DNA of 64,000 bases from Bacillota bacterium (GCA_012840925.1 DUVS01000006.1:28017-92016); one strand, 5' to 3'. Positions 1 through 10,313 are shown, counted from the stretch's first letter. Made by a program: numbers and translations. Notes: generated by a model not told the origin, from the letters alone.

Positions 1-1024
1 CCGAATATTTCAGCTCCCCCGTTGCGCCATCAACCACATATATCCGAAAGTCCTTGCAGAAAATCACTTCCTGGCGGCCATCCTGATCCAGATCGTGAAT
101 CTGGAACGGCAAATCATTAGAAACCAATGCATTGTCAGGGTTTGGTTCACCGTATTGCCACAGCATATTGCCATCGAGATCTATCGCCGTCAAACAGCTG
201 ATTTCGCTGAAATTATCTCCCCTGACCCGGCGTATGTTCTGCGCCAGCAGGATTTCTTTGCGGCCATCACCGTTAAGATCTCCAAAACGAATGCTCTTGC
301 CGGCTCCGAAACCGGGAGTCTTGATTACTTTCCACAACCGGGGTTGTGGATACGAGTTTCTTTTGTGCTGCTCCCTTCTTGATTGAGTCTCGAGCCTCTG
401 GTTGCAGGCTTGCAGTGCTTGTGCATCCATCTGTACCTCAAGTGGGCCAAAACGTACTGGATGCGTACCTGCAAAGCCAACTCTGCCCCACTCATAAGTG
501 GAATCAACCGCCCGCAGTTGGTACTCGCCGACAAACACTTCTAGATGCGGCCCTCTGGCTGTCAGCTTGACATCGTAGTATTGGTCGCAGTTTAAATCAA
601 CTGCAACCTCCGCCAACACCTGTATCTGGCCGTCATTGCGGACAATGAGTTTCAGACGGGAGCAATCATACCACAGGGCATAGTAGTGCCTGCTGGTTTC
701 ATAGCGAAAGATAACGCCAAATTCGCCTCTGGTGGTAATAGGACGGAATTTGGTGTTCAGGGTGAAATCATTCCATTCCTCACCGGTAATGATCATTGGC
801 AGAGCTCTTTGGCGGACGCTGGCCAGTTCCAACACCTTTTGCCCATCTTCGGTAGTGATGATCCATGACGGGTTGCCCCGCCAGGAGTGGTGCACAGTTG
901 TGGCATTCCAATTGCCGGTTTCACCCTCAAGCTCAGGCCAGTGGTATTCTCCCAGGGCAGAATAGTCCTGGGGAAAGGCGCCTACCGGCAAAGTGCTGTA
1001 ATCCTCATACCAGATCCGCTCCAC
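1..1024 (-). CDS. Partial protein with N-terminal lamin-G/DUF1080-like domain and C-terminal FG-GAP/VCBS-type repeats (rhamnogalacturonan-lyase-like architecture); runs off the left edge
   Basis: Manual translation of the minus strand from GTG at 1024 is open to base 1: VERIWYEDYSTLPVGAFPQDYS...FGDLNGDGRKEILLAQN...HDLDQDGRQEVIFCKDFRIYVVDGATGELKYS. SD GGAGG about 8 nt upstream. Absent from the ORF track. Confidence 0.75.
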   Translation of the reverse strand, partial: MERIWYEDYSTLPVGAFPQDYSALGEYHWPELEGETGNWNATTVHHSWRGNPSWIITTEDGQKVLELASVRQRALPMIITGEEWNDFTLNTKFRPITTRGEFGVIFRYETSRHYYALWYDCSRLKLIVRNDGQIQVLAEVAVDLNCDQYYDVKLTARGPHLEVFVGEYQLRAVDSTYEWGRVGFAGTHPVRFGPLEVQMDAQALQACNQRLETQSRREQHKRNSYPQPRLWKVIKTPGFGAGKSIRFGDLNGDGRKEILLAQNIRRVRGDNFSEISCLTAIDLDGNMLWQYGEPNPDNALVSNDLPFQIHDLDQDGRQEVIFCKDFRIYVVDGATGELKYS

Positions 1025-2552
1025 CTGCAGCCCCTCCTTCAACCTCGATCCAAGCAAAGTCTGCGTGCCCAAGGGTCTGGGTTGAACCTGGATCAAAACT
1101 GAACAGGCCGATCTTTGAGCCGATCCAATGTCCTTTCACAGCCTCAAATTTGCTTCCCAGTCCGTGGAAATGATGATTATCCAGGCTGTAAGAAAAAGTG
1201 CAGACTGCTGGTTCATCCACTGCCACCCGCAGATAAACCGTGTTTGTATCCAATTCAACGGCTGCTTCCAGTTGATCGTGCTTTTGATCTTTGCTGCCGA
1301 GCCAGCGTTCCAAACGCCAACAAGCATCGAGCTTAACCAGGGCAAGATAGGAGTAGTTGTTGCCAGTGATCACCAGGCCAGCCTTCTCAGTGACAATTTG
1401 TGGTTCAAAGGTCAGTTTGACTGTTGCCGTAAAGCTCGGAGCCGGGAACTTTTGGGCCAGTATATTAGGTACAGCCCACATTGTTTGTAAAGGCCCGGAA
1501 ACAGGTTGGGTAAACAGCCGCAAGCCATATTCCCCCAAGCTGTACCAATGCTCAATATGGTTGGCAAACCACTGCCACTGCAGCCCCAGTTTACCTTGAT
1601 CAAATCGGTCTGAAGCCGGGATGGTCTCCACCGGGTAGTCTCTGCCAACTGCCGGTTTTGTGTGCCGCAGTACTGGTTCGCCATTGTCACCCATGATCGG
1701 CCAGCCATCAACCCAGTGCACCGGCTGCAAATGGACTATTCGTCCGTAAGCGTTTCGATCCTGGAAATGCACAAACCAAGCTTCACCAGACTCAAGCTCT
1801 ACATATCCGCCCTGATGCGGCCCATTGATCTTAGTGCTGCCTTGGCGTAAGACAATCCGGTCCTCATAAGGACCCCAAACAGATCGGGAACGGAGCACAG
1901 TCTGCCAGCCATTAGTAACTCCCCCCGCCGGGGCCATGATATAATAGAATCCATTCCGTTTGTACATCTTTGGCCCTTCCAGCGTTGGATGGTTCAGTGT
2001 ACCGTCGAAAATGATGCTGCCTTCATCCAAAACACAACTACCGTCAGGCGCCATCCGGTGCAGAATCAGTTTGCTTTTGATCCCGCAGCGGCTGGCAGCA
2101 AAGGCGTGAACCAAATAAGCTTGGCCATCGTCATCCCAAAACGGGCAAGGATCGATCCAGCCTTTGCCAGGTTTGACACAGAACAAAGGAGACCACTCAC
2201 CAAAAGGATCCTCGGCAGTGGTCATATAGATACCTTCGTCCGGCAAACCGACGCAGATCCAAAACCGGCCGTCATGATACCTAATCGACGGCGCCCAGAT
2301 TCCACATCCATGCATTGGTTGATCATACCCGGGAAAATCTAGATTCTTGACAGCGTAGTTTACCAGACGCCAGTTCACCAAATCCTTAGAGTGCAAGACC
2401 GGTAAGCCTGGAGTACAGTTAAAGCTAGAAGCAGTCATAAAAAAATCGTCACCAACACGAATAACATCGGGGTCCGAATAGTCTAGATGTAAGATGGGGT
2501 TGATATAGGTTCCATCACCTTGATCAGATCTCCAAACCGGTTGATTCGACAT
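1005..2552 (-). CDS. Glycoside hydrolase family 43 (beta-xylosidase/alpha-L-arabinofuranosidase type) with C-terminal concanavalin-like domain
   Basis: NPILHLDYSDPDVIRVGDDFFMTASSFNCTPGLPVLHSKDLVNW and LEGPKMYKRNGFYYIMAPAGG motifs. Confidence 0.9.
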   Translation of the reverse strand: MSNQPVWRSDQGDGTYINPILHLDYSDPDVIRVGDDFFMTASSFNCTPGLPVLHSKDLVNWRLVNYAVKNLDFPGYDQPMHGCGIWAPSIRYHDGRFWICVGLPDEGIYMTTAEDPFGEWSPLFCVKPGKGWIDPCPFWDDDGQAYLVHAFAASRCGIKSKLILHRMAPDGSCVLDEGSIIFDGTLNHPTLEGPKMYKRNGFYYIMAPAGGVTNGWQTVLRSRSVWGPYEDRIVLRQGSTKINGPHQGGYVELESGEAWFVHFQDRNAYGRIVHLQPVHWVDGWPIMGDNGEPVLRHTKPAVGRDYPVETIPASDRFDQGKLGLQWQWFANHIEHWYSLGEYGLRLFTQPVSGPLQTMWAVPNILAQKFPAPSFTATVKLTFEPQIVTEKAGLVITGNNYSYLALVKLDACWRLERWLGSKDQKHDQLEAAVELDTNTVYLRVAVDEPAVCTFSYSLDNHHFHGLGSKFEAVKGHWIGSKIGLFSFDPGSTQTLGHADFAWIEVEGGAAGGADLV

Positions 2553-2632
2553 TGTTTCCTCCCTGTTACCCTGCTAGGTTATAGTTATATATTCTGCTTT
2601 CGGGATCGCAAATTCCTGCCATTTTCCAATTC

Positions 2633-2661
2633 TTGACATCTTTTCTTTACTTTTTTATGAT
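2633..2661 (+). promoter_or_regulatory. Sigma-A-like promoter for birA-bioY
   Basis: TTGACA (2633-2638), 17-bp spacer, TATGAT (2656-2661). Confidence 0.6.
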
Positions 2662-2672
2662 CAAAAAAAGAG

Positions 2673-3461
2673 GTGATGGCAATCGCCAGTGATAAACTGA
2701 AATTTACATTCATATCCGTTGAAGAAACCACTTCCACCAACGATCTGGCCAGGCAGTTTGCCAGGCAAGGCCCTGAGGGCCTAGTAATCACCGCCAAAAG
2801 GCAAACACGGGGCAGGGGCAGGCGCGGGCGTTCCTGGTACTCAGAACCTGGTGGATTGTATTTTTCGATCTTGCTCAAACCCACACTGCCTCCCGGTGAA
2901 GCTGCTAAAATCACCCTGGCGGCCGGAGTAGCTATTGTGGAAGTACTGCAAAAGCTCTACAGTCTGCCAGCTGAACTGAAATGGCCGAACGATGTCCTTG
3001 TATCTGGAAAAAAGATTGCCGGTATCCTCTGTGAGCGATTGGCCCATAGTGCAAATGCCAGTTCTGTGATTGTTGGGATCGGGATTAACACCAATCAAAC
3101 AATCTCTGGACTTCCCAAACAGCTTCAGGCTACTGCCGGGTCTATACGTTCTCTTGCCGGAACCGAAGTGGATCATGATTTTCTGCTCAAACAAATCCTT
3201 ACCCGTTTCGATCATTATTATCACCGTTTGCTTTCGGGCAACGCAAGTCAAGTGCTGGACTTGGCAAAGCATTATACAACACTGTTTGGCAGAACTGTCA
3301 AAGTAGTGACTGAAACGGAAGTGTTCACCGCCAAAGCCTGCGGCATTAGCGAGCAGGGCGCATTGGTCATTGAAAAAACCGATGGCTCCCGGCACGAACT
3401 CTGGGCAGCTGATGTTTCCATCCAAACAGTCATTGATCCAACCATCGATCAGGAAAGGTGA
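2673..3461 (+). CDS. birA: Biotin--[acetyl-CoA-carboxylase] ligase, catalytic-type without N-terminal HTH
   Basis: VEETTSTNDLA, TRGRGRRGRSWYSEPGGLYFS, KWPNDVLV, KIAGILCE motifs. Confidence 0.93.
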   Translation: MMAIASDKLKFTFISVEETTSTNDLARQFARQGPEGLVITAKRQTRGRGRRGRSWYSEPGGLYFSILLKPTLPPGEAAKITLAAGVAIVEVLQKLYSLPAELKWPNDVLVSGKKIAGILCERLAHSANASSVIVGIGINTNQTISGLPKQLQATAGSIRSLAGTEVDHDFLLKQILTRFDHYYHRLLSGNASQVLDLAKHYTTLFGRTVKVVTETEVFTAKACGISEQGALVIEKTDGSRHELWAADVSIQTVIDPTIDQER

Positions 3462-4009
3462 AGATAAGAATGACAGCGAAACGTTTGGTTTTTATCGGGC
3501 TGTTTGCCTGCTTGACCGTACTTGGTGCCCTGATATCGATCCCCACACCATTGTCGGTTGTGCCAGTCACGCTCCAAATCCCATTCACCTTGTCAGCCGG
3601 GTTTGTGCTGGGGCCTAAAGACGGAGCCATCAGCCAGCTGTTGTACCTGCTGGTAGGAGCTGTGGGATTGCCGGTTTTTGCCCGTCAGTTAGGCGGTTTT
3701 AGTGTCTTAATCGGCCCTACTGCTGGGTTCTTGTGGGGATTTGTCTTCAGCGCAGTTCTGACAGGCCTAATCAACCGCCAATTTTGCCCAAACAAGGTTT
3801 CCACCATCTTCCTCAGCCTTTTTCTCGGTTTGCTGTTAATCTACAGCCTGGGCGTGGTAGGCTTGATAATCGTCCTGGAATACAATCTAGTCCAAGCTGT
3901 TGCCAGCGGGGTAGCTCCATTTGTCATTGTAGATTTAATCAAACTCTTAGTTGCTGCTTACCTGATCAACAGGTTGATCAAAGCCAAAATTATAAGGGCA
4001 GCATCCTAA
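3458..4009 (+). CDS. bioY: Biotin transporter BioY (ECF S component)
   Basis: Hydrophobic 183 aa with LPVFARQLGGFSVLIGPTAGFLWGF signature; overlaps birA end. Confidence 0.9.
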   Translation: MKIRMTAKRLVFIGLFACLTVLGALISIPTPLSVVPVTLQIPFTLSAGFVLGPKDGAISQLLYLLVGAVGLPVFARQLGGFSVLIGPTAGFLWGFVFSAVLTGLINRQFCPNKVSTIFLSLFLGLLLIYSLGVVGLIIVLEYNLVQAVASGVAPFVIVDLIKLLVAAYLINRLIKAKIIRAAS

Positions 4010-4020
4010 CGAATGCTGCC
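3997..4020 (+). terminator. Hairpin overlapping the bioY stop codon
   Basis: GGCAGCAT-CCTAACGA-ATGCTGCC, 8-bp stem; weak U tract. Confidence 0.4.
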
Positions 4021-4050
4021 TGATACCGCACTTATCCATTACCTATCAGG

Positions 4051-4740
4051 TTAGTTCTGTCCATAATAGGCATTCTTACCGTGCTTGCGAAAATAGTGTT
4101 TATCGAGAAGATACTGGGGAACTGCTCTAGCCTGCGGATTAACGCCCAGAGTGATGCTGGCCATTTTTGCCACCTCTTCCAGGACAACACTGTTCCTCAC
4201 TGCATCCATGGGATTCTTCCCCCATGTAAAGGGTCCATGCTGCGCAACCAAAACCGCCGGCACAGCATTTGGATCCAGATCGGCAAATGTTTCCACAATA
4301 ACCATGCCGGTGTTCTTTTCATACTCCTGATCTACTTCGGTCTGTGTCAACGCCCGTGCGCAGGGAACCGCACCATAGAAGTGATCAGCGTGAGTCGTGC
4401 CGAGACATGGCAGTTCCATACCCGCCTGTGCCCATCCGGTTGCATAGAGAGAATGGGTATGGGCCACTCCTCCAATGCTGGGAAAACTTCGATAAAGCTC
4501 CAGATGGGTAGGGAGATCAGATGACGGCCGCAGATTGCCCTCGACAAGCTCTCCCTCCAAATTGACGATCACCATCTGCTCCGCAGTCATGCTTTCGTAT
4601 GCAACTCCGCTTGGCTTGATTACAACCAAACCAAGGCTGCGATCGATTCCACTGACATTGCCCCATGTATAGACCACTAATCCCTGCCGGTGCAGCTCTA
4701 AATTAGCTTCTAGGACTTGCCTCCGAAGTTCTTTCAACAT
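4051..4740 (-). CDS. araD: L-ribulose-5-phosphate 4-epimerase
   Basis: [37 protein letters not shown] motifs. Confidence 0.93.
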   Translation of the reverse strand: MLKELRRQVLEANLELHRQGLVVYTWGNVSGIDRSLGLVVIKPSGVAYESMTAEQMVIVNLEGELVEGNLRPSSDLPTHLELYRSFPSIGGVAHTHSLYATGWAQAGMELPCLGTTHADHFYGAVPCARALTQTEVDQEYEKNTGMVIVETFADLDPNAVPAVLVAQHGPFTWGKNPMDAVRNSVVLEEVAKMASITLGVNPQARAVPQYLLDKHYFRKHGKNAYYGQN

Positions 4741-4753
4741 TTGCCATCCATCC

Positions 4754-6433
4754 TTATAGTTTCCTCAGTACTTCTTCAAGTAAACCGCCAATCTGTCGAT
4801 ATCTCTGATATCTATCCCGGTATTTGGCTGCATGTTCGGACCGGGGCAGATAAGTCTCGCTGAATTCTGTACCCATATGAGTCTGGGCGGTTTTCACATC
4901 GGGATACACCTTTGCTGCAGCTGCGGCAAACATTGCCGCACCTAAAGCGCATGTTTGATCCGATTTGGTTACCTTAATCGGCATATCAAAGACATCAGCA
5001 GTTACCTGCATGACAAAGGGATTCTTCTTCGGAATTCCGCCGAGGGCGATAACCTCATCGATCTCCACACCCTCCTCAGCAAACCGGTCAATGACCGCTT
5101 TTGAGCCGAAAGCGGTTGCTTCAACAAGAGCCCTGAAAATCCGCGGCGCGTCGGTTCCCAGACTCAAGCCTGCCAAGGCACCTTTCAAGGTTTGATCAGC
5201 ATCAGGCGTTCTTCTTCCATTGAGCCAATCCAAGGCTACAACCTGGGTATCTTCTATCGACAGGGCTTCTGCCGCTTGAGTCAGCCGCGGCAAGATCTGA
5301 TGTTCAATCTGGTCAACGATCTCCTGCTTAACCAACCCTGACTCTGTCATTTCCAACAGCGGCCACATCAAGACCTGCCTGAACCAGGCAAATACATCGC
5401 CAAAAGCTGATTGGCCGGCTTCAAGACCTACCATGCCGGGAATTACGGAACCATAGACCTGCCCGCATATGCCCCGAATTAGTTTGCCGCCCATCACCTC
5501 ATAAGGTGCAACCATAATGTCACAGGTGGAAGTACCCATGATTTTCACCAATACTCGGTCGGTTACTCCACCGCCTACAGCTCCCATATGGGCGTCAAAA
5601 GCGCCAACAGCGATGGCAATTCCGGGAATGAGCCCTAATCTTTGGGCCCATTCCTCACACAAGACCCCAGCCAGCTCATCCGAAGGATATGTGTGGCGGT
5701 ACATGTTTTTTGTAATACCTTTCAACAGGGGATCTATTGCTGCAAAGAATTCATCGGCAGGCAGCCCGTTCCACTCTTCGTGCCACATGGCTTTGTGGCC
5801 GGCTGCACAGCGGCTGCGCTTGATCTGCTCCACTGACTTGATGCCTGATAACAGCGCTGGCATCCAATCGCAGTGTTCAACCCAGGAATAGGCTGCTTCC
5901 CTGACTTGAGGATCCTGGCGATAAACATGGAGGATTTTGGCCCAAAACCATTCTGATGAGTAAATCCCCCCCACATACTTTGTATAGTCTGTGGGAGCAT
6001 GATTCCAAGCCTGGTCATTAATTTCAGCAGCTTCGTTTACGGCCGTATGGTCTTTCCACAGCACAAACATGGCATTCGGGTTGTCACTGAATTCCGGAAG
6101 CAGTGCTAGAGGTGTGCCCTCCCGATCCACCGCGCATGGTGTCGAGCCGGTAGTATCAATGCCGATTCCAACGATCTGTGCCCGTACATTAGCCGGCACC
6201 TGGGACAGGGCTTCCGTGATGCTTTCCGTCAACCCTTCGATGTAATCCAGTGGATGCTGGCGGAACTGGTTTCTGCTAGGATCACAATAAAGGCCCTGCG
6301 CCCATCGCCTGTAATACGCCACCGCTGAAGCAATTTCTTCCCCCGTCTGTGTATCTACGATCAGAGCCCGCACCGAATCGGTGCCAAAATCTACTCCAAT
6401 GACATACTTATCCATTTTACCGCTCCTTACCAA
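4754..6433 (-). CDS. araB: L-ribulokinase
   Basis: FGGY kinase: [35 protein letters not shown]; start may be M7 (MDKYVIG). Confidence 0.93.
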   Translation of the reverse strand: MVRSGKMDKYVIGVDFGTDSVRALIVDTQTGEEIASAVAYYRRWAQGLYCDPSRNQFRQHPLDYIEGLTESITEALSQVPANVRAQIVGIGIDTTGSTPCAVDREGTPLALLPEFSDNPNAMFVLWKDHTAVNEAAEINDQAWNHAPTDYTKYVGGIYSSEWFWAKILHVYRQDPQVREAAYSWVEHCDWMPALLSGIKSVEQIKRSRCAAGHKAMWHEEWNGLPADEFFAAIDPLLKGITKNMYRHTYPSDELAGVLCEEWAQRLGLIPGIAIAVGAFDAHMGAVGGGVTDRVLVKIMGTSTCDIMVAPYEVMGGKLIRGICGQVYGSVIPGMVGLEAGQSAFGDVFAWFRQVLMWPLLEMTESGLVKQEIVDQIEHQILPRLTQAAEALSIEDTQVVALDWLNGRRTPDADQTLKGALAGLSLGTDAPRIFRALVEATAFGSKAVIDRFAEEGVEIDEVIALGGIPKKNPFVMQVTADVFDMPIKVTKSDQTCALGAAMFAAAAAKVYPDVKTAQTHMGTEFSETYLPRSEHAAKYRDRYQRYRQIGGLLEEVLRKL

Positions 6434-6488
6434 TGAACTTGTTGCATTTACATTTCAGCAATACCCATCTTGTTTCCTGCCAAAAGGC

Positions 6489-7169
6489 TTAAGACCAATC
6501 ACCAATTAGTTTAGCAGTGTGATCGTCCGCCAGGACACGGACCAGATCCCGGTTACCGGCCAGCCTTTCGGTCACGACTACGCCACCGGTAGCCAAATCA
6601 ACGACCTGATGAAAATCTGACCCTGATACCATTCGCAAGCCGTGGGCCTGGGCGTAGGCCAAGGCCAGATAATTGCGGGAGTTATGGCGAGGATTGCCGT
6701 TAAACACCTCAATTCCGTAGAGCAACCCGGGATTAACCCGATCCATGTGGTTTCTAAAGGGATGGGCTTGATATAGCAGCATGCCGTGGTCTTTGAGCAG
6801 CCTAGAAAGCTGTTCCAGATCCAGTTCAAACAATGCAGGATAATCAATGAGGAATGTTTCGCTAACCCCATAAATCAAATAGTCATTGGGACTGTTATTC
6901 AATTTAATCTCGACACCAAGCAAAACATCAACACCTAGTTCTTTACCGGTCTCTTTAGCCCGGTAATATCCTTCCAGATACTTGGCAACCTTTTCTTTCC
7001 ACGATAACGGCCCTAATTTCCGGAAGTATTTCTCAGAGTAATGATCGGTAATTACAATTCCTTTGTACCCTGCCTGAGCATAGAGCCTGACCACTTCTTC
7101 AGCCTTGACATGGGCACATGGACTGACATTACTGGTGTGAACGTGCAAATCATAGTAGTACAAGTTCAT
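6489..7169 (-). CDS. PHP-domain metal-dependent phosphoesterase
   Basis: DLHVHTSNVSPCAH, ITDHYS, QAHPFRNHMD, SGSDFHQ. Confidence 0.85.
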   Translation of the reverse strand: MNLYYYDLHVHTSNVSPCAHVKAEEVVRLYAQAGYKGIVITDHYSEKYFRKLGPLSWKEKVAKYLEGYYRAKETGKELGVDVLLGVEIKLNNSPNDYLIYGVSETFLIDYPALFELDLEQLSRLLKDHGMLLYQAHPFRNHMDRVNPGLLYGIEVFNGNPRHNSRNYLALAYAQAHGLRMVSGSDFHQVVDLATGGVVVTERLAGNRDLVRVLADDHTAKLIGDWS

Positions 7170-7241
7170 TGCTTTGTTTTGCTCCTTATCAACTTTTTCT
7201 TCATTATAGCATTAATTTCCAGCCCCATACCAATACGACAG

Positions 7242-7265
7242 GAGCTAGCTGTTACCAGCTAGCTC
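7242..7265 (-). terminator. Perfect hairpin containing the stop codon of the LysM gene
   Basis: GAGCTAGCTG-GTAA-CAGCTAGCTC, 10-bp stem; no clear U tract. Confidence 0.35.
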
Positions 7266-7957
7266 TGGGGAATGACGATTTTCTGCCCAATTTGCAGTTT
7301 GGTTGGGTCCATGATCATGTTATAACTCATTATCCGATCGATCAACTCTCTGCTGGGGGGATTCTCAAATTGTGACGCCAGGTCCCAGATCGTGTCCCCC
7401 CTGCGCACAGTGATGATTGTCAAATCATTTCCGTTTTGAACGTTGCTCGGCTGTACTATAAACCGCTGTTCAATTCTATTTTCAATTTGCTGTTCCAGAT
7501 TGGCGATAGCACTGATGACGAGGGCATACTTTTCATCAACAGATTGCTGTAAGACAACGATGGCCTCCATGATCTTGGTTAGTTCATCCGGCTCTGCCCT
7601 GGAAGCCGCCAATAAGGCGTCGAGCTGTTTTTCAAGCACGTCCAGCTTGGCCAAAGCTGACAGAACTTCTTCGGAGTTTCCTCCCACATGAGACAAATCA
7701 TAAATTTTTTGTTCCAAAACCAACAGCCGCTGCTCTATACTGGCGATTTGGCCACCAAGGTCATCGCCTAGAGCTTCGACCGCAACAAGGGTGGGATCTG
7801 CCACATCACCCCGATTCCTGTATACGTTCCACAACACCCAAGTATTGATAGCTATACAGACGATTGCCAAAATCAGTGCTACCCTGATTGCTATATAAAT
7901 GTAGGTACTATATGCATTCTGACTATTGGCGCCCTGCTTCATTAAGCTCCCCTCCAA
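7259..7957 (-). CDS. Membrane-anchored coiled-coil protein with C-terminal LysM domain
   Basis: N-terminal TM, coiled coil, LTIITVRRGDTIWDLASQFENPPSRELIDRIMSYNMIMDPTKLQIGQKIVIP. Confidence 0.85.
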   Translation of the reverse strand: MEGSLMKQGANSQNAYSTYIYIAIRVALILAIVCIAINTWVLWNVYRNRGDVADPTLVAVEALGDDLGGQIASIEQRLLVLEQKIYDLSHVGGNSEEVLSALAKLDVLEKQLDALLAASRAEPDELTKIMEAIVVLQQSVDEKYALVISAIANLEQQIENRIEQRFIVQPSNVQNGNDLTIITVRRGDTIWDLASQFENPPSRELIDRIMSYNMIMDPTKLQIGQKIVIPQS

Positions 7958-8073
7958 TCAGCTTTTTCACATATGTCTCCGTTTCATTTCCTTGGTAAAT
8001 ATCTGCTTTTGATACTTAGGTTCGATCTTTTTACGAAAATATCCTTTTTGTTCCCTTTCAACAAGTGAGGCTT

Positions 8074-8208
8074 TTAGTGATCGAAGTCGTATCCAGGCAG
8101 GTCTAAGATTATGGATTGGACCTGTGCCGGGTTATTCATCATATTCGCATCATTAGGACAAGCTCCTTGTTTATAGAACTTCGCAATCTTGAAAAAGGTT
8201 TTTGCCAA
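8074..8208 (-). other. Possible small ORF or gene remnant, 44 aa
   Basis: Manual translation from TTG: LAKTFFKIAKFYKQGACPNDANMMNNPAQVQSIILDLPGYDFDH*; coding-like composition, no convincing SD. Confidence 0.25.
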
Positions 8209-8267
8209 GCAATAATGAATAATCTATATACAAGTATTAAACAGATTTCTCGAATGGGGGAGTTGCA

Positions 8268-10313
8268 ATGGCAGTCGATGAATCTATGCTAAGGAACACC
8301 GGTCATTGCTGGGTTCTCAAACTAGGTGGACTAATGGCAGTTGTTTACTGGTTGATTGCAACAGTCAGAAGCACCGTTCTGATTGAAGACAGCAGTTTTC
8401 TTGTAAATCTGTACAATCCTGGCCTTTGGGACTTGTTGTTGCGGATTCTTACCGTTGTTGGCATTCTGGGAGTCAGTGTTCTAATCCATAGGCGCCACTC
8501 AGCAGTCGATGCCGAAAGGGCTCTCCTGGAAGAACAGCTGGGAAGCATGAAGTATATGCTGGAAGAAGCTGACTATCCGATTATTCACCTAGATCAACAA
8601 CTCAGAATCACGAATATTAACAAAGCCGCTGCCAGCCTGGCAGGGGCTAAAGGTGACGAGCTTAATTACCAGTACATAGTACCTGCTCTATTTTATTCTG
8701 AGGACCATGAGGAAATCAAAGCACTGTTGGAAGACACGCGAACGGAAACCGAGGCCAAGGTGTACCGCCTCAAGGTACGGCGAGTCCAGCCTTGCCATGT
8801 CACGATCAGGCTAGCCAAAGAATTTGTTGCCGGTAAAATTACGCAACAACTGCTGTTCTTAACCGATGTCAGCGATGCGACAGCCAGGCTGAATGCCGCT
8901 GAAAAACGCATTGCTGGAATTCTGGATCAAGTGGCCAACCACCCTCTGCCGGTAGCTGTTTTTGATCTTAAGCATGTACACTTTGCCAATCACGCTATGC
9001 AGAACATGTTTGCCATGCCGGAGCCTGCAGTCAGCTATGAAAAGCTTATGGAATTGATCAAATCCGTTTGTGGAGATTGCGAAACCTTGGTGACAGCCAT
9101 TGCTGAGACGCTAAAAGACAACACAGCGCGAGATGTGACAACCGTGATTAACGACGGTGAACAACCGCAGCATGTGATCGTCCATGTACGGCCTTATGAG
9201 CTTCAGGATGCGGCGGTATTGATGTGGATCGAGGATACTACCGAGCTTGCTGCCAAGGATAATGTGATCAATCAGTTAGAACAGGATTTGGAACTTCTGC
9301 GGAAAAATGAGTCGGATTTACGCGCTGAATATCAGCAGCATACTGAAAAATGCAGTGAGGAAAGACACCGCCTTCTTGAACAGCTAAGCAGCGAACAACA
9401 GCAAGCTGTAAGATTAAGCGCGGAACTTGAGGCAACGACACAAAGGATTGCCCTCTTGGAACAGCAGATCAAACAACAAGCTGAAAACAGCCGTCAGTTC
9501 CAGGAGCAGATCATTCAGCTAAGGCAAGACAACACCTCTCTGACCAACAGCATCACTCAGATGCAGTTTCAATGGGAAGCAATGCAACTGCCCATCATGC
9601 AGGTGGATCAGGAAGGCCGGCTGATCAAAGCCAATCCAGCTGCCAGAACTTTGCTTGGCATAAAGGAAGACACCCTGCTCCAGTCCTATGTCATTAAAGA
9701 CGAACAGTTGAACAAACTGGCTGCGCTCTTGCAGGGAATGGTCAACGAAACACAACGATTCCCTGTGGAACTGGAGTTTTACTATAACGGTCAACAGGTA
9801 ACAGTCAACTGCTATGGCATCAAACTGCACAAACCGGAGGATCAGTTCTTGCTCTATGGCTATGACATCACTACCTACAAACAAGCCCAGACAGAACTGG
9901 CAATGACTCTGGACAACAACCGCTTTGAATTGGAAGATGTGCTGAATGAGACAGAAATAGAACGGGAACGGATGAATGCAATCCTGGCAGGAATCAATGA
10001 CGGTATCGTTATTACTGACATGTATAACCGGGTCATTAAAATGAATCCGGCAGCTGAAGACATGTTGGGTATCAGATTGAGCCAGGCGCTGGAACGGCCA
10101 GTGCACTTCATCATCCGCAACCCCGAGATCATCGGCCATATTCAGCAAACAGTGCGGGAGAGATTGTATAACCACAAATTCACCTTGACAATTCCAGAGC
10201 CGGATGCCCAGTCCACTATGTCCCTTGCATGCAGCACAACAGTAATCCATGACCGCAACCTTTATGATCAGGGTGTAATTATCCAACTACACAAGTTGGC
10301 AACGGAGGCATAG
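8268..10313 (+). CDS. Membrane protein with multiple PAS-like domains and a central coiled coil; no recognisable output domain
   Basis: Two N-terminal TM segments; PAS-like blocks (YPIIHLDQQLRITNINKAAASLAG, MQLPIMQVDQEGRLIKANPAARTLLGI, AILAGINDGIVITDMYNRVIKMNPAAEDMLGI); ends after the last PAS. Confidence 0.8.
   Translation: MAVDESMLRNTGHCWVLKLGGLMAVVYWLIATVRSTVLIEDSSFLVNLYNPGLWDLLLRILTVVGILGVSVLIHRRHSAVDAERALLEEQLGSMKYMLEEADYPIIHLDQQLRITNINKAAASLAGAKGDELNYQYIVPALFYSEDHEEIKALLEDTRTETEAKVYRLKVRRVQPCHVTIRLAKEFVAGKITQQLLFLTDVSDATARLNAAEKRIAGILDQVANHPLPVAVFDLKHVHFANHAMQNMFAMPEPAVSYEKLMELIKSVCGDCETLVTAIAETLKDNTARDVTTVINDGEQPQHVIVHVRPYELQDAAVLMWIEDTTELAAKDNVINQLEQDLELLRKNESDLRAEYQQHTEKCSEERHRLLEQLSSEQQQAVRLSAELEATTQRIALLEQQIKQQAENSRQFQEQIIQLRQDNTSLTNSITQMQFQWEAMQLPIMQVDQEGRLIKANPAARTLLGIKEDTLLQSYVIKDEQLNKLAALLQGMVNETQRFPVELEFYYNGQQVTVNCYGIKLHKPEDQFLLYGYDITTYKQAQTELAMTLDNNRFELEDVLNETEIERERMNAILAGINDGIVITDMYNRVIKMNPAAEDMLGIRLSQALERPVHFIIRNPEIIGHIQQTVRERLYNHKFTLTIPEPDAQSTMSLACSTTVIHDRNLYDQGVIIQLHKLATEA

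Noticed and set aside
95-965. Plus-strand ORFs in the first kilobase
   Set aside because: The minus strand holds a continuous coding frame with FG-GAP motifs; plus ORFs are shadows.
2841-3425. 194-aa minus-strand ORF
   Set aside because: Antisense shadow of birA.
9519-10286. 255-aa minus-strand ORF
   Set aside because: Antisense to the PAS protein gene, no recognisable domain, Cys/His/Gln-rich shadow translation; the plus strand is clearly coding.
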